Positions 35,647-44,137 of a stretch of 48,296 nt of DNA are shown piece after piece. A program made the position numbers and the translations under genes. Position 1 is the stretch's first letter, and every line of letters starts with the position of its first letter. Source of the stretch: Cytophagaceae bacterium. Lineage in GTDB: Bacteria; Bacteroidota; Bacteroidia; Cytophagales; UBA9547. A model generated the notes under the pieces. That model saw only the letters and a program-made list of their open reading frames with translations, made no database searches and was not told the DNA's origin. The stretch is from the NCBI GenBank assembly GCA_027488865.1, contig JAIYAU010000045.1, positions 1-48,296 on the forward strand, in the 5' to 3' direction.

Positions 35647-38175
35647 ATGACTACTTTTAATTCCAAGATAATCACACTTGTATTATCATCAATTATTGCG
35701 ATTAAATCTGTTGCACAAATAGAAACCGACAGTTCAACAGCAATCCAACAAAATACAGAAATTAATAAAGATTCATCAATTTTTGAGCTTTCATTGGAGG
35801 ATCTTTTAAATATTGAAGTAACTATTGGTAGCAATACAAGTGCAAAGAAGTCAAATATTCCTGTTAGTCTTTCAACAATTTCTGAGGAAGATATTCAACG
35901 TTCGGGAGCAAGAAATCTTTATGATCTAATAGAAATTTACGTACCAGGTGCAACTTGGCTTACTCATGGCGAAGGACCAAAATTAGGTATGCGAGGCATA
36001 ATATCAGATAGAAACAATAAATTTATATTGAGACTAAATGGTGTTTTGATGAATCAAAAAGCTCATGTTGGTATGGTATCGGAACTAGAAAACTGGGATT
36101 TAAATGATATTTTCAAAATTGATATCATTCGAGGCCCTGGTTCTGTCACATACGGTCCTGGCGCTATAGGAGGAATTATTGACATTACAACCAAAGATGC
36201 TGACAATTCGGAAGGTACTAAATTATATACAAACTTTGTAAGTAAATACAATTCTAAGGGAACTGCCATTAGCCATTCTTTTAAAACTGATAAATTTAAA
36301 ATTTATGCCTACGGAAGTATTCAGCAAACTCAAGGCTATGCACCTGAAGCTTATATTGTGAATAGTAGTTATAAATCTGGATATGTTGGTAAAGACTTTG
36401 GTGCAAATACCGCTCCTGTAAATACATATTTTGCTGATTTTAAAGAAATACCTCAATATAAAGCTCATATTCAAGGTTCAGTTGCGAATGGATGGAATTT
36501 TTTTGTAAGGTATACAAGTTCTGGAAGCACATTAGGTGGTAATAGTTCTCAAGTAAAATTTCAAGAAGGGTTTCTTCCCTTGATTCCCAATACTGATCCA
36601 ACTAAATTACCAACTGGAGGAGGTGCATTACTCTCAACCAATTTTGAAAATGGTTCTCAAGCAGACAACAAACATTTTACAAGCTCAATATATAAACTTT
36701 TTGAGATCAACAAGAAATTGAATATAACAACAAGAGCAAGTTATGATAATGAGACGCAAGCTAGATTTAGAGGTACTTCTACATATAAATATGACACTAA
36801 ACTTTCAGAAGCGGATAATAACCGAAATTTAAGCTATGCAAGCAGAGAGAATTTGAGACAATGGAATCATAGGTTTTCGGAAAAAGAAATTTCTTTAGAA
36901 CTTTTAACAAATTATAAACTAAATAATTTTATTGAGATTGCACTTGGGTCGACATATTGCTACAATTCTTGGGGAGCAAGATGGGGAGAGGACCAAAGCA
37001 AATTTAGAATGGGCGAAACAAATTCTGCTGGAGGAATACCTACGAATATTTTAAATGACACAACCTCTGAAGCCTTTGGGATTGGAGCTACTAGTTCTAA
37101 CCGTAATTTGGGACTTGTTGCTAAAAAGGATGCAATTTTTGTGGGTAATGGATGGAATACATCTACAATTTCCTTTTATGGCGACCTGAAATTTGATATT
37201 CATAAATATTTAAAAGTTTTGCTATCTGGCAGATATGATAAAGACACTTATTCTAGACAATTATTCTCACCTAGAATCGCATTAGTTTCTGAGCTTAATG
37301 AAAGAAACGTTTTAAAACTAATAACACAACAGTCGTTTAGGATGAATACTGCAACACAATTATTCTTGCAGAATTTATCAAAAACCTCCTCTGCCCCCGA
37401 AAAACTACAAGGTGTCGAACTTATATTCAACAGAATCCAAAATAAAAATTTGAATATCAACTTGTCTTCATATTATAATCAAATAGATTTATTAGGTTGG
37501 AATTCTGCCAAAGCTCAGGTAGAAAATCTAGGAGTACATAAATTAATTGGCTCTGAATTAGAAGTCTTATTTAAGGCTAATAAGCTAATGATAGGTTTCA
37601 GCCATGCGTTCAACTCTCAGATTGACTGGAAATTAAATGATAGTATTCGTGCCGCCGGAGCGAGTTACTCAGATTATAGACAAACTTTAACTTATTCAGA
37701 TGACAACAATGTTCAACAATCAGTAACTTTAAGAAGTACAGGAAATAGTTTGAATAACTTATCAACCAATGTTACAAAATTATACACCAACTATTCCCTT
37801 TCTTCCAAAATAATTCTTCATTTTGACACAAGGGTATTTTGGGACTTTAATGGAGGAAAGGATGGCTTGAAAATGTTAGAAAATGCGGCCAATGAATTGC
37901 CTAGTACATCGTCGGCTCAGAAAAATAGGATGATGAGTACAATTAATGATGCTAAGAATAGAAATGCTTATGAGACAGATATTAGAACAAACATATCTAT
38001 TACTTATAAACCAATTTCAAAATTAGAAATTATTCTTTATTGCATGAATGTAACCAATTTTAATAATAATAAGAGATACAATCTTGATGCTGGCAATATT
38101 CAACTTTATCCAAGTAGATTAGCATATGTTGTAGAACCAAGGGCTTATGGGATTAAAATCAAATATAATCTTTAG
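35647..38175 (+). CDS. TonB-dependent receptor
   Basis: This outer-membrane receptor (842 aa from ATG 35647; the frame is open to a TTG at 35626) has a signal peptide (1-23, SVAQ), the linker FELSLEDLLNIEV (46-58), a plug (about 65-195, with GVLMNQKAHVG and IIRGPGSVTYGPGAIGG) and a beta-barrel ending GIKIKYNL. The N-terminal linker matches those of the two receptors at 7.0 and 11.6 kb, suggesting one receptor subfamily. No SusD or transporter gene follows, and the ligand is unknown. Just downstream is an E/C mosaic repeat and then the convergent LRR gene. Confidence 0.92.
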   Translation: MTTFNSKIITLVLSSIIAIKSVAQIETDSSTAIQQNTEINKDSSIFELSLEDLLNIEVTIGSNTSAKKSNIPVSLSTISEEDIQRSGARNLYDLIEIYVPGATWLTHGEGPKLGMRGIISDRNNKFILRLNGVLMNQKAHVGMVSELENWDLNDIFKIDIIRGPGSVTYGPGAIGGIIDITTKDADNSEGTKLYTNFVSKYNSKGTAISHSFKTDKFKIYAYGSIQQTQGYAPEAYIVNSSYKSGYVGKDFGANTAPVNTYFADFKEIPQYKAHIQGSVANGWNFFVRYTSSGSTLGGNSSQVKFQEGFLPLIPNTDPTKLPTGGGALLSTNFENGSQADNKHFTSSIYKLFEINKKLNITTRASYDNETQARFRGTSTYKYDTKLSEADNNRNLSYASRENLRQWNHRFSEKEISLELLTNYKLNNFIEIALGSTYCYNSWGARWGEDQSKFRMGETNSAGGIPTNILNDTTSEAFGIGATSSNRNLGLVAKKDAIFVGNGWNTSTISFYGDLKFDIHKYLKVLLSGRYDKDTYSRQLFSPRIALVSELNERNVLKLITQQSFRMNTATQLFLQNLSKTSSAPEKLQGVELIFNRIQNKNLNINLSSYYNQIDLLGWNSAKAQVENLGVHKLIGSELEVLFKANKLMIGFSHAFNSQIDWKLNDSIRAAGASYSDYRQTLTYSDDNNVQQSVTLRSTGNSLNNLSTNVTKLYTNYSLSSKIILHFDTRVFWDFNGGKDGLKMLENAANELPSTSSAQKNRMMSTINDAKNRNAYETDIRTNISITYKPISKLEIILYCMNVTNFNNNKRYNLDAGNIQLYPSRLAYVVEPRAYGIKIKYNL

Positions 38176-38180
38176 TGAAT

Positions 38181-38326
38181 TTTCCTTTACTTAACAAAAA
38201 TCTGCAAATCGAGCCAACATTCCAATTATAACAACTGATGTCTCAAAAGGTATTGGAATGCAAATTCGGGACTAAGTTCCTAATACGTTTTGGGTACGGA
38301 AGTGAACTTCCGCACCAGAGGGAGGA
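38181..38326. repeat. Mosaic repeat (E then C module)
   Basis: TTAACAAAAATCTGCAAATC and CCAACATTCCAATTATAACA (E module), then TTCCTAATACGTTTTGGGTA. The C hairpin (38293-38316) pairs GGTACGGAAG with CTTCCGCACC around TGAA with one mismatch, and is followed by AGAGGGAGG, an imperfect form of the right end of the D/C element. Confidence 0.75.
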
Positions 38327-38346
38327 CTTTTATGATTTTTACCACT

Positions 38347-38368
38347 TAAAAAAAATCATTTTTTTAAT
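38347..38368. terminator. A/T-rich convergent hairpin
   Basis: TTAAAAAAA and TTTTTTTAA form an inverted repeat around ATCA between the convergent ends of the TonB receptor and the LRR gene. It is weak, but could act as a bidirectional terminator. Confidence 0.35.
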
Positions 38369-38410
38369 TATCCTAATATTTGGTTCAGACATTCTGATTC
38401 TCAATTAACA

Positions 38411-39601
38411 TTACTCTAATATAGTTTTTAAACTACTTCCGTCGGTATGTTTAATAATTACAAAACCTTTGTGATTTCTATTAACCGACTGACCATTTGT
38501 ATTATAAATAGCTTGAATCGTTTTTTCAATTATAGTAGAATTTTCATCAATTCCTGTAACACAAGTTTCGCTATAGCTCGCCCAAGCATCTTTGTACCAA
38601 GCAGTTTTGTCTTGAGAGATTAATGCTGTAATGCAAAATAAATCATTGTTATTGTTGCAATATAAATCAACCAAGCTTGTATTTTGTGTTAAGTCAAGTT
38701 TTGTGAATTTAGTGTTGTTACAAGCCAATTTTGCTAAAAGTGTATTTTTGCTAAGGTCTAAACTAGTTGCTTGTATTTTATCACAATTTAAGTCGGTTAA
38801 GGCAAGGTTGTTAGTTAAATTTAAACTTGTAAGTAAGTTTCCATTGGTAACCAATTTTGTTAAACTTGTGTTTTGATTCAAATTTAAGCTCGTTAATTGA
38901 TTGTCATTACTGTACAATTCAGATAAAGCAATGTTGTTACTTACATCTAAACTTGTTAATTTATTAGTATAACAATCAAGCAATTTTAACGCTGCATTAT
39001 TACTAAGATTCAAACTTGTAAGTTTGTTATCTCCTATATATAAGCCTGTTAATGCTGTGTTATTATTCACAGTCAAATTGCTTAAGAGATTATTGTAACA
39101 ATATAATTGAGATAATGCAGTACTGTTTGAGGCATCAAAACTTGTCAATTGATTATATGAAAAATCAAGCTTTGTTAAAGAGTTATTGTTACTAATCGAT
39201 AAACTAGTCAATTTATTTTGAGAACAATTTATAAAAGTTAACGCTGTATTTTGAGTTAAATCTAAGCTTGTAATTTTGTTTTGAGAACAGTTGAGAGAAG
39301 TAAGAGCTTTGTTTTGACTCAAATCTAAACTTGTTAAACTGTTTCCATAACAATCTAATCGAGTTAAATTCACAAACGCTTCAATTCCTTCTAATGAGCT
39401 TATATTTTTGTTATAAGCATAAATTGTAAATTTGAATGAGGCAGCTTCTTCCAAGGATATTTCACCATCAGCAATTGTATTTATTCCAGCGTGTGCCAAT
39501 AAAAACCCTTTAAAGTTAGCATCAGGGATGTTTACATTTTCTGCTATTGAAACGACTGATGTTAATATACAAGTAATTAAAACGAGTAGGGGTTTTTTCA
39601 T
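38411..39601 (-). CDS. Secreted leucine-rich-repeat protein
   Basis: This 396-aa protein has a signal peptide (1-20) and about 13 LRR units of 21 residues with the consensus LTxLxCxxNxLTSLDLSxN (for example LTSLDLSQNKALTSLNCSQN). Such LRR proteins bind proteins or cell surfaces. The tail after about residue 325 (IQAIYNTNGQSVNRNHKGFV) resembles a short Bacteroidota C-terminal segment; it is not a recognisable T9SS domain, so its export route is open. ATG 39601 was chosen over an upstream in-frame start at 39637, because the signal peptide then begins normally (MKKPLLVL). Confidence 0.85.
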   Translation of the reverse strand: MKKPLLVLITCILTSVVSIAENVNIPDANFKGFLLAHAGINTIADGEISLEEAASFKFTIYAYNKNISSLEGIEAFVNLTRLDCYGNSLTSLDLSQNKALTSLNCSQNKITSLDLTQNTALTFINCSQNKLTSLSISNNNSLTKLDFSYNQLTSFDASNSTALSQLYCYNNLLSNLTVNNNTALTGLYIGDNKLTSLNLSNNAALKLLDCYTNKLTSLDVSNNIALSELYSNDNQLTSLNLNQNTSLTKLVTNGNLLTSLNLTNNLALTDLNCDKIQATSLDLSKNTLLAKLACNNTKFTKLDLTQNTSLVDLYCNNNNDLFCITALISQDKTAWYKDAWASYSETCVTGIDENSTIIEKTIQAIYNTNGQSVNRNHKGFVIIKHTDGSSLKTILE

Positions 39602-39638
39602 AAGATTGAAATTATTTTCTAGAGAATAAAATTTCACA

Positions 39639-39667
39639 CAAGATACGTTTTATTCTACTTTCACAAA
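39639..39667 (-). promoter_or_regulatory. Promoter of the LRR gene
   Basis: On the minus strand TTTG (39664-39667), 18 bp, then TATCTTG (39639-39645) followed by TGTG. The same TATCTTGTG box occurs before the BspA-LRR gene at 43.7 kb, so the two genes may share control. It lies 38 bp before the ATG. Confidence 0.55.
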
Positions 39668-39717
39668 GTATAAAAACCACGCATTTTGTCATTCCGAGGC
39701 ATGAGAAATCTTATCAT

Positions 39718-39907
39718 TTTCCGTCGTTGCTAGTGTTTAGCCCCACAAGGCATTCTGAAGTCCTATTTCACTTACGGTGCGTCACCAACAACTTTACCTT
39801 TACCTAACAAAAATCTGCATAACGGGTCAACATTTCAAATGTAACAAGGCCTACTTCTTAATAGCAGGCAGATGACCATGGGTAATGCAACTTGAATTAA
39901 TTGTTGG
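39718..39907. repeat. Mosaic repeat (A, E and F modules)
   Basis: The A-type head TTTCCGTCGTTGCTAGTG, then TTTAGCCCCACAAGGCATTC, is followed by GCGTCACCAACAACTTTACC, the E module TAACAAAAATCTGCATAACG, then the F module GCAGATGACCATGGGTAATG, which recurs at 43954. This 190-bp copy is the longest ordered one in the window. Confidence 0.75.
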
Positions 39908-39970
39908 AGAGATGAGACATAGAGATGAAACAAATAGACCAACCTTTTTATCTATTAGTTTTAAAATAAC

Positions 39971-40008
39971 AAAAAAATCCGTAGGGTCTAAGACCTTGCG
40001 GATTTTTT
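39971..40008 (-). terminator. Terminator of the BspA-LRR gene
   Basis: The 18-bp arms (AAAAAATCCGTAGGGTCT and AGACCTTGCGGATTTTTT) pair with two G-T wobbles, followed by T-runs on both strands. It lies 27 bp past the stop of the 1221-aa gene; it may act bidirectionally. Confidence 0.8.
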
Positions 40009-40034
40009 GTATTCTACTTTTTTAAGTATACTCG

Positions 40035-43000
40035 CTAATACTTCATCAATTTTTGAAAATAAACTTGACTATTTCTTATGATTTTGAACACATAAACACC
40101 TGCAGATACATTTTCTGTTGAAATAATATTTTGCATGGTATTTAATATTGTTTTTTGCACTATGTTTCCTTGTAAATCAAGAATTTCAAGTCTTGAATTC
40201 TCATCAAAATCAATTAAACCCACATTTACACTATTTGCAAAAGGATTAGGATAAACACTAATGTTGTTTTGAGTTGAAACATCAACCAATTGAGATACGA
40301 TTCCTATTCTAAATTCTTTCCAAACTGCTGCATTTGAATAGGTTGTTGTACTGCCTGATGGAACAAATAAATTTACATTGGCAATATTTACCCCTTCAAA
40401 AACTGACGAATTGATAGCCAACGGAGTATTCCAATTTACTTTTACATCGGTTAAACCAACACAAAAAGCAAAAGCACTATCGCCAATTGCAACTACAGAA
40501 TCTGGAATTTCAATTACAGCAAGGCTATCACAACCTTCAAATGCATGTTTGCCAATGGTTTTTAAAGAGCTTAATGTATCTGCAACTGAAATTCTTGCAA
40601 TTGTGATGGTTTTATTTGAAAACGTAACCGATTTAAGTCCTTTATTACCATAAAATGCACTATCGGCAATGGCAGTAACTTTGTAAGTTTGTCCATTATA
40701 AACCACAGTACTTGGAATGTTTACATTACCTGTTGCGGTAGGGTTTTTACTTACAACGGCAGTATTGCCACTTGTAAACTGAAAATTGATACCATTTACT
40801 GTAAATTTATCATTTTCAACAATTGGGAAATCTTTCCAAACAAGAGCTGCAGCATATACACTACTTCTACCATAAGGCACATATAATTTTGCATTTACTT
40901 TATCTACCAAATTAAATACATTGGCATTGATAGTAAGTGGAGTAAAGCAATTTACATAAATAGTATTGAGTTGGCTACAAAGTGCAAATGCAGAAGTACC
41001 GATAGAAGTAACAGTACTAGGAATTGAAACTGTAATTAAGCTACTACATTTATAAAATACTGCACTAGCTAAGGTAGTAACTCCACTAGGTATATTCATG
41101 GCTTGTAAAGAAGTACAATAACCAAATGAAAACAAACCAATACTAGTCACTGAATTAGGAATAGAAACTGAAACTAAATTTGAACAGTTCATAAAAGTAC
41201 GAATTCCTAATTTAGTAATTGTACTTGGAATCACCACCTTAGTAAGTTCTATACAATTAAAAAAGGCACTGTCTTTAATTTCAGTTACGGTGTAGTTTTT
41301 TGATAGGAAAGTGAATGAATTAGGAATGATTGCCTCTCCAACAAAATTTGTATTAATACCGACAGTTAAGGTATTGGTTCCATTGAAGTTGTACAAAATA
41401 CCCTCATAAGTGATAGAAGTTAAAACAGCAGCATTAAAATCTTTCCAAACATTAGCTGATGCATAAAGACTTTTTGAAGCATCAGGGACATAAAGATTTA
41501 CAGAAGACAAAGTGATGTTTTTAAACACATTAGCATTTAAAGCAATTGGAGTAGTCCATTCTGCAAATACTGAACTTATGTTTGCATCTCCAAAAGCAGA
41601 ATCTCCAATGCTGGTAATAGAACTAGGGAATGTTATAGCTGATATATTGGTGGTATTGAATGCATATTTACCAATGGTAGTTAATCCATTAGGTAGGGTA
41701 ATTTGATTTATCCCTACACAAAACCAAAAAGCACCATCGCCAATACTTTTCAACGAAGTAGGCAAATTAATTTTAGAAATGTAAGTGTTTTTAAAGGCAT
41801 ACTTTCCTATGCTAGTAATGCCATTAGGCAAAGTAATTGCATTTATAAAAGTTCCGGTAAATGCACTATCTGCAATTTGTTTCACCGTATAAGTTTTGCC
41901 AAAATAAATGATTGAACTTGGTATTACAGCAGCACCCGAAAAAGTATTATGTCTTTTCACTTCTACTTCTGTGGCGTTTATAGCACCATAATTAATACCC
42001 TCTATGGTAAAAAATGCAGGATTTGGAATGTTGAAAAATTTCCATGGAGCAGTTGTTTTATATGCTTGAATTGATTGTGCAGGTACATTTAAGATTACAT
42101 TACCTTTATCTAAACCATTAAACAAGTTTAGATCTACCACCAATGGTACTACACTGTTCACCGTAATCGATTGTAAACTGGTACAATTATTAAATGCAGT
42201 TGGTTCTATAGTAGTTACAGAAGCAGGTATTTCAATTGTAGTAATTCCTGAATATTCAAATGCATTGTTGCTGATTAATTGCAAACTGCTTGATAATGTA
42301 ACAGTTGTTAGTTTAGTACAATAGCTAAATACACCTTCATTTAACTTTGTAACAGTGTTGGGTAAGGCAATAGTTCTTAAATTAGAACAATATCTAAATA
42401 CTCCTCCATTTAACTCTGTAACAGTGTTGGGTAAGGCAATAGTTTGTAAATTAGAACAATATCTAAAAGCATCAATACCTATTGTTTTTAAAGTGTTTGA
42501 TAAATTAACAGTTGTTAAAGCAGTACAATTTGCGAATACTTCACTTCCAATTTCAGTTATTGAATTTGGTATTGTGATTGACTTTAATTCTCTGCATTGA
42601 TTAAAAGCTCTATCTGGCAAACGTGTTAAAGAATTTGACAATGTGACTCTTCCTAAAGAATTACAATTTTGGAATACACTTTTTCCAATTGTTTTAACAG
42701 AGTTTGGAATTACAATGGAAGATAAAGAAGTGCTCATAAATGCTGAGTCTCCAATACTTTCTAAGGTATTGGATAATGTAACACTTGCAAGATACTGACC
42801 ATATGAAAAAGCATTTGCCTCTATTGACTTCACCGAGTTTGGAATGGTGACGCTTGTTACAAAAGGGGCATTACCCAATGAATTTTTCGCTACAGAAGTA
42901 ACAGTATAGGTAATATTATTTCTTGTTATGGTAGCAGGGATAGTAACTTTGGTAATATCAAAAGTATAAACACCCACAAATTTTACAGTAGAATTGGTAG

Positions 43001-43697
43001 TGGTAATATAGTTATAATCGCCAAAAGTAAAGGGCTCCTTACTAAATATTTTAAAATCCGTCCAAATAGGAATGGTATCATAAGCCAATTCGCTATTGCC
43101 TGGAACAAAAAGTTCTATTAAACTTCTATTTAAACCGGCAAATACACTCGCATCGATTAAAGGAGGTTTAGCCATACGTGCATTGATAGTTAAAATACCA
43201 GTACAGTTAGCAAATGCATTTTTTCCTATGAGTGAAGCATTTAAATTTATACTTTTTAACTGATCACACCCTATAAAGGCATTTTCTTTTATTGCACCCA
43301 CGTTGGAAAGATTAATATTGGTTAAATTCAAGCAATATGCAAAAGTATTTTCTTGAATTACGCTAACAGAATTGAAATCGATTACTTCTTTTAAACCTGT
43401 ACATGTAAAAAAGGCCGCTTTCCCAATGCTAGTTATATTTGAAGGTATTTTGATAGAGGTGATTTTTATATTTCCATAAAAAGCACTATCCACAATAGCA
43501 GAAACAAAATAGGGCACATTTACACTATCTCTAACTACATCCGTAATGATTGCATCGCCACTAAAATTGGGATTTTTTGAAACAACTGCTTGATTTTGCC
43601 CCACGATTTTGTATTTCAGACCTCCGCTGGTGAAGGTTTGTGCATTTGCAAATCCTAACAATAAGGATAAAATGCTGGCTAGTAAAATTTTCTTCAT
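40035..43697 (-). CDS. BspA-type leucine-rich-repeat surface protein with T9SS domain
   Basis: This 1220-aa secreted protein has a signal peptide (1-20, FANAQ) and many LRR_5 (BspA/TpLRR) units of about 23 residues (for example SVTIPNSVKSIEANAFSYG, ITTIEIPASVTTIEPTAFNN). These are arranged in five blocks, each closed by a linker of the type LFVPSGSxxxYxxAxVWKxF and followed by a small beta domain starting ITYEGILYNF or FTVNGINFQF. It ends with a T9SS domain (about 1150-1220, SVYPNPFANSVNVG). BspA proteins mediate adhesion. ATG 43697 is chosen because the signal peptide then starts MKKILLA. Confidence 0.9.
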   Translation of the reverse strand: MKKILLASILSLLLGFANAQTFTSGGLKYKIVGQNQAVVSKNPNFSGDAIITDVVRDSVNVPYFVSAIVDSAFYGNIKITSIKIPSNITSIGKAAFFTCTGLKEVIDFNSVSVIQENTFAYCLNLTNINLSNVGAIKENAFIGCDQLKSINLNASLIGKNAFANCTGILTINARMAKPPLIDASVFAGLNRSLIELFVPGNSELAYDTIPIWTDFKIFSKEPFTFGDYNYITTTNSTVKFVGVYTFDITKVTIPATITRNNITYTVTSVAKNSLGNAPFVTSVTIPNSVKSIEANAFSYGQYLASVTLSNTLESIGDSAFMSTSLSSIVIPNSVKTIGKSVFQNCNSLGRVTLSNSLTRLPDRAFNQCRELKSITIPNSITEIGSEVFANCTALTTVNLSNTLKTIGIDAFRYCSNLQTIALPNTVTELNGGVFRYCSNLRTIALPNTVTKLNEGVFSYCTKLTTVTLSSSLQLISNNAFEYSGITTIEIPASVTTIEPTAFNNCTSLQSITVNSVVPLVVDLNLFNGLDKGNVILNVPAQSIQAYKTTAPWKFFNIPNPAFFTIEGINYGAINATEVEVKRHNTFSGAAVIPSSIIYFGKTYTVKQIADSAFTGTFINAITLPNGITSIGKYAFKNTYISKINLPTSLKSIGDGAFWFCVGINQITLPNGLTTIGKYAFNTTNISAITFPSSITSIGDSAFGDANISSVFAEWTTPIALNANVFKNITLSSVNLYVPDASKSLYASANVWKDFNAAVLTSITYEGILYNFNGTNTLTVGINTNFVGEAIIPNSFTFLSKNYTVTEIKDSAFFNCIELTKVVIPSTITKLGIRTFMNCSNLVSVSIPNSVTSIGLFSFGYCTSLQAMNIPSGVTTLASAVFYKCSSLITVSIPSTVTSIGTSAFALCSQLNTIYVNCFTPLTINANVFNLVDKVNAKLYVPYGRSSVYAAALVWKDFPIVENDKFTVNGINFQFTSGNTAVVSKNPTATGNVNIPSTVVYNGQTYKVTAIADSAFYGNKGLKSVTFSNKTITIARISVADTLSSLKTIGKHAFEGCDSLAVIEIPDSVVAIGDSAFAFCVGLTDVKVNWNTPLAINSSVFEGVNIANVNLFVPSGSTTTYSNAAVWKEFRIGIVSQLVDVSTQNNISVYPNPFANSVNVGLIDFDENSRLEILDLQGNIVQKTILNTMQNIISTENVSAGVYVFKIIRNSQVYFQKLMKY
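42351..42488. repeat. 69-bp recent tandem duplication in the BspA-LRR gene
   Basis: Two LRR units encoded at 42351-42419 and 42420-42488 are nearly identical in DNA (shared TGTTGGGTAAGGCAATAGTT), while other units are much diverged. The unit length of 69 bp keeps the frame, so this looks like recent expansion by slippage or recombination. Confidence 0.7.
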
Positions 43698-43711
43698 TTT
43701 TGTTTTTTGCA

Positions 43712-43742
43712 CAAGATAATAGTGAAATATTGTATGAACAAA
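43712..43742 (-). promoter_or_regulatory. Promoter of the BspA-LRR gene
   Basis: On the minus strand TTTG (43739-43742), 20 bp, then TATCTTG (43712-43718) plus TG. It places the transcript start about 8 nt before the ATG at 43697, supporting that start and a very short leader. Confidence 0.5.
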
Positions 43743-43800
43743 TAATCAAGATAAAAATCCTTTAAATCTTCTTAGTCGCGCAAGGATTACCTTCTGCCTT

Positions 43801-44060
43801 TTTCTGTAGTTGCTGGGGTTTAGCTCCATCAGTCATTCTGAAGTCGCGAATTGCTGCAGTTTTCCCTCATTTTTAAGGAGGGGTTATTACTTTGGTAAGT
43901 GTTCCACCTACCGAAAATTGTTGGCTGTTGGGGACACCAGCCAAGGTTATGAAGCAGATGACTATAGGTAATGCAACTTATAATAGTTGTTGGTGACGCC
44001 CGTTAAGTTCAATAGATATTCAGATTGAATTGTGGGCTAAACGTCAATAACGGTGGGAAA
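43801..44060. repeat. 260-bp MITE-like element with inverted A-type ends
   Basis: The left end (43801-43842, TTTCTGTAGTTGCTGGGG, then TTTAGCTCC) and right end (44018-44060, read in reverse TTTCCCACCGTTATTGACG, then TTTAGCCCAC) are inverted repeats, about 70% identical by eye. Inside lie a B double hairpin (43894-43944) and an F module (GCAGATGACTATAGGTAATG at 43954). No ORF fits, so if mobile it is non-autonomous. Confidence 0.7.
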
Positions 44061-44092
44061 CAATAACAAAAAAATGCAATTAACAAAAGCTA

Positions 44093-44131
44093 AACAAAAA
44101 TAGGGGCCTCTCAGAATGTCTGAGACGCCCC
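44093..44131 (-). terminator. Terminator of the Fn3-like gene
   Basis: Arms GGGGCCTCTCAGA (44103-44115) and TCTGAGACGCCCC (44119-44131) pair with one mismatch around ATG. On the minus strand they are followed by TATTTTTG, giving a normal intrinsic terminator 6 bp past the stop. Confidence 0.82.
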
Positions 44132-44137
44132 ATTATG

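Noticed and set aside
38411-39601. CRISPR-like regular spacing
   Set aside because: The 63-bp period is the coding repeat of the LRR protein, not a repeat-spacer array.
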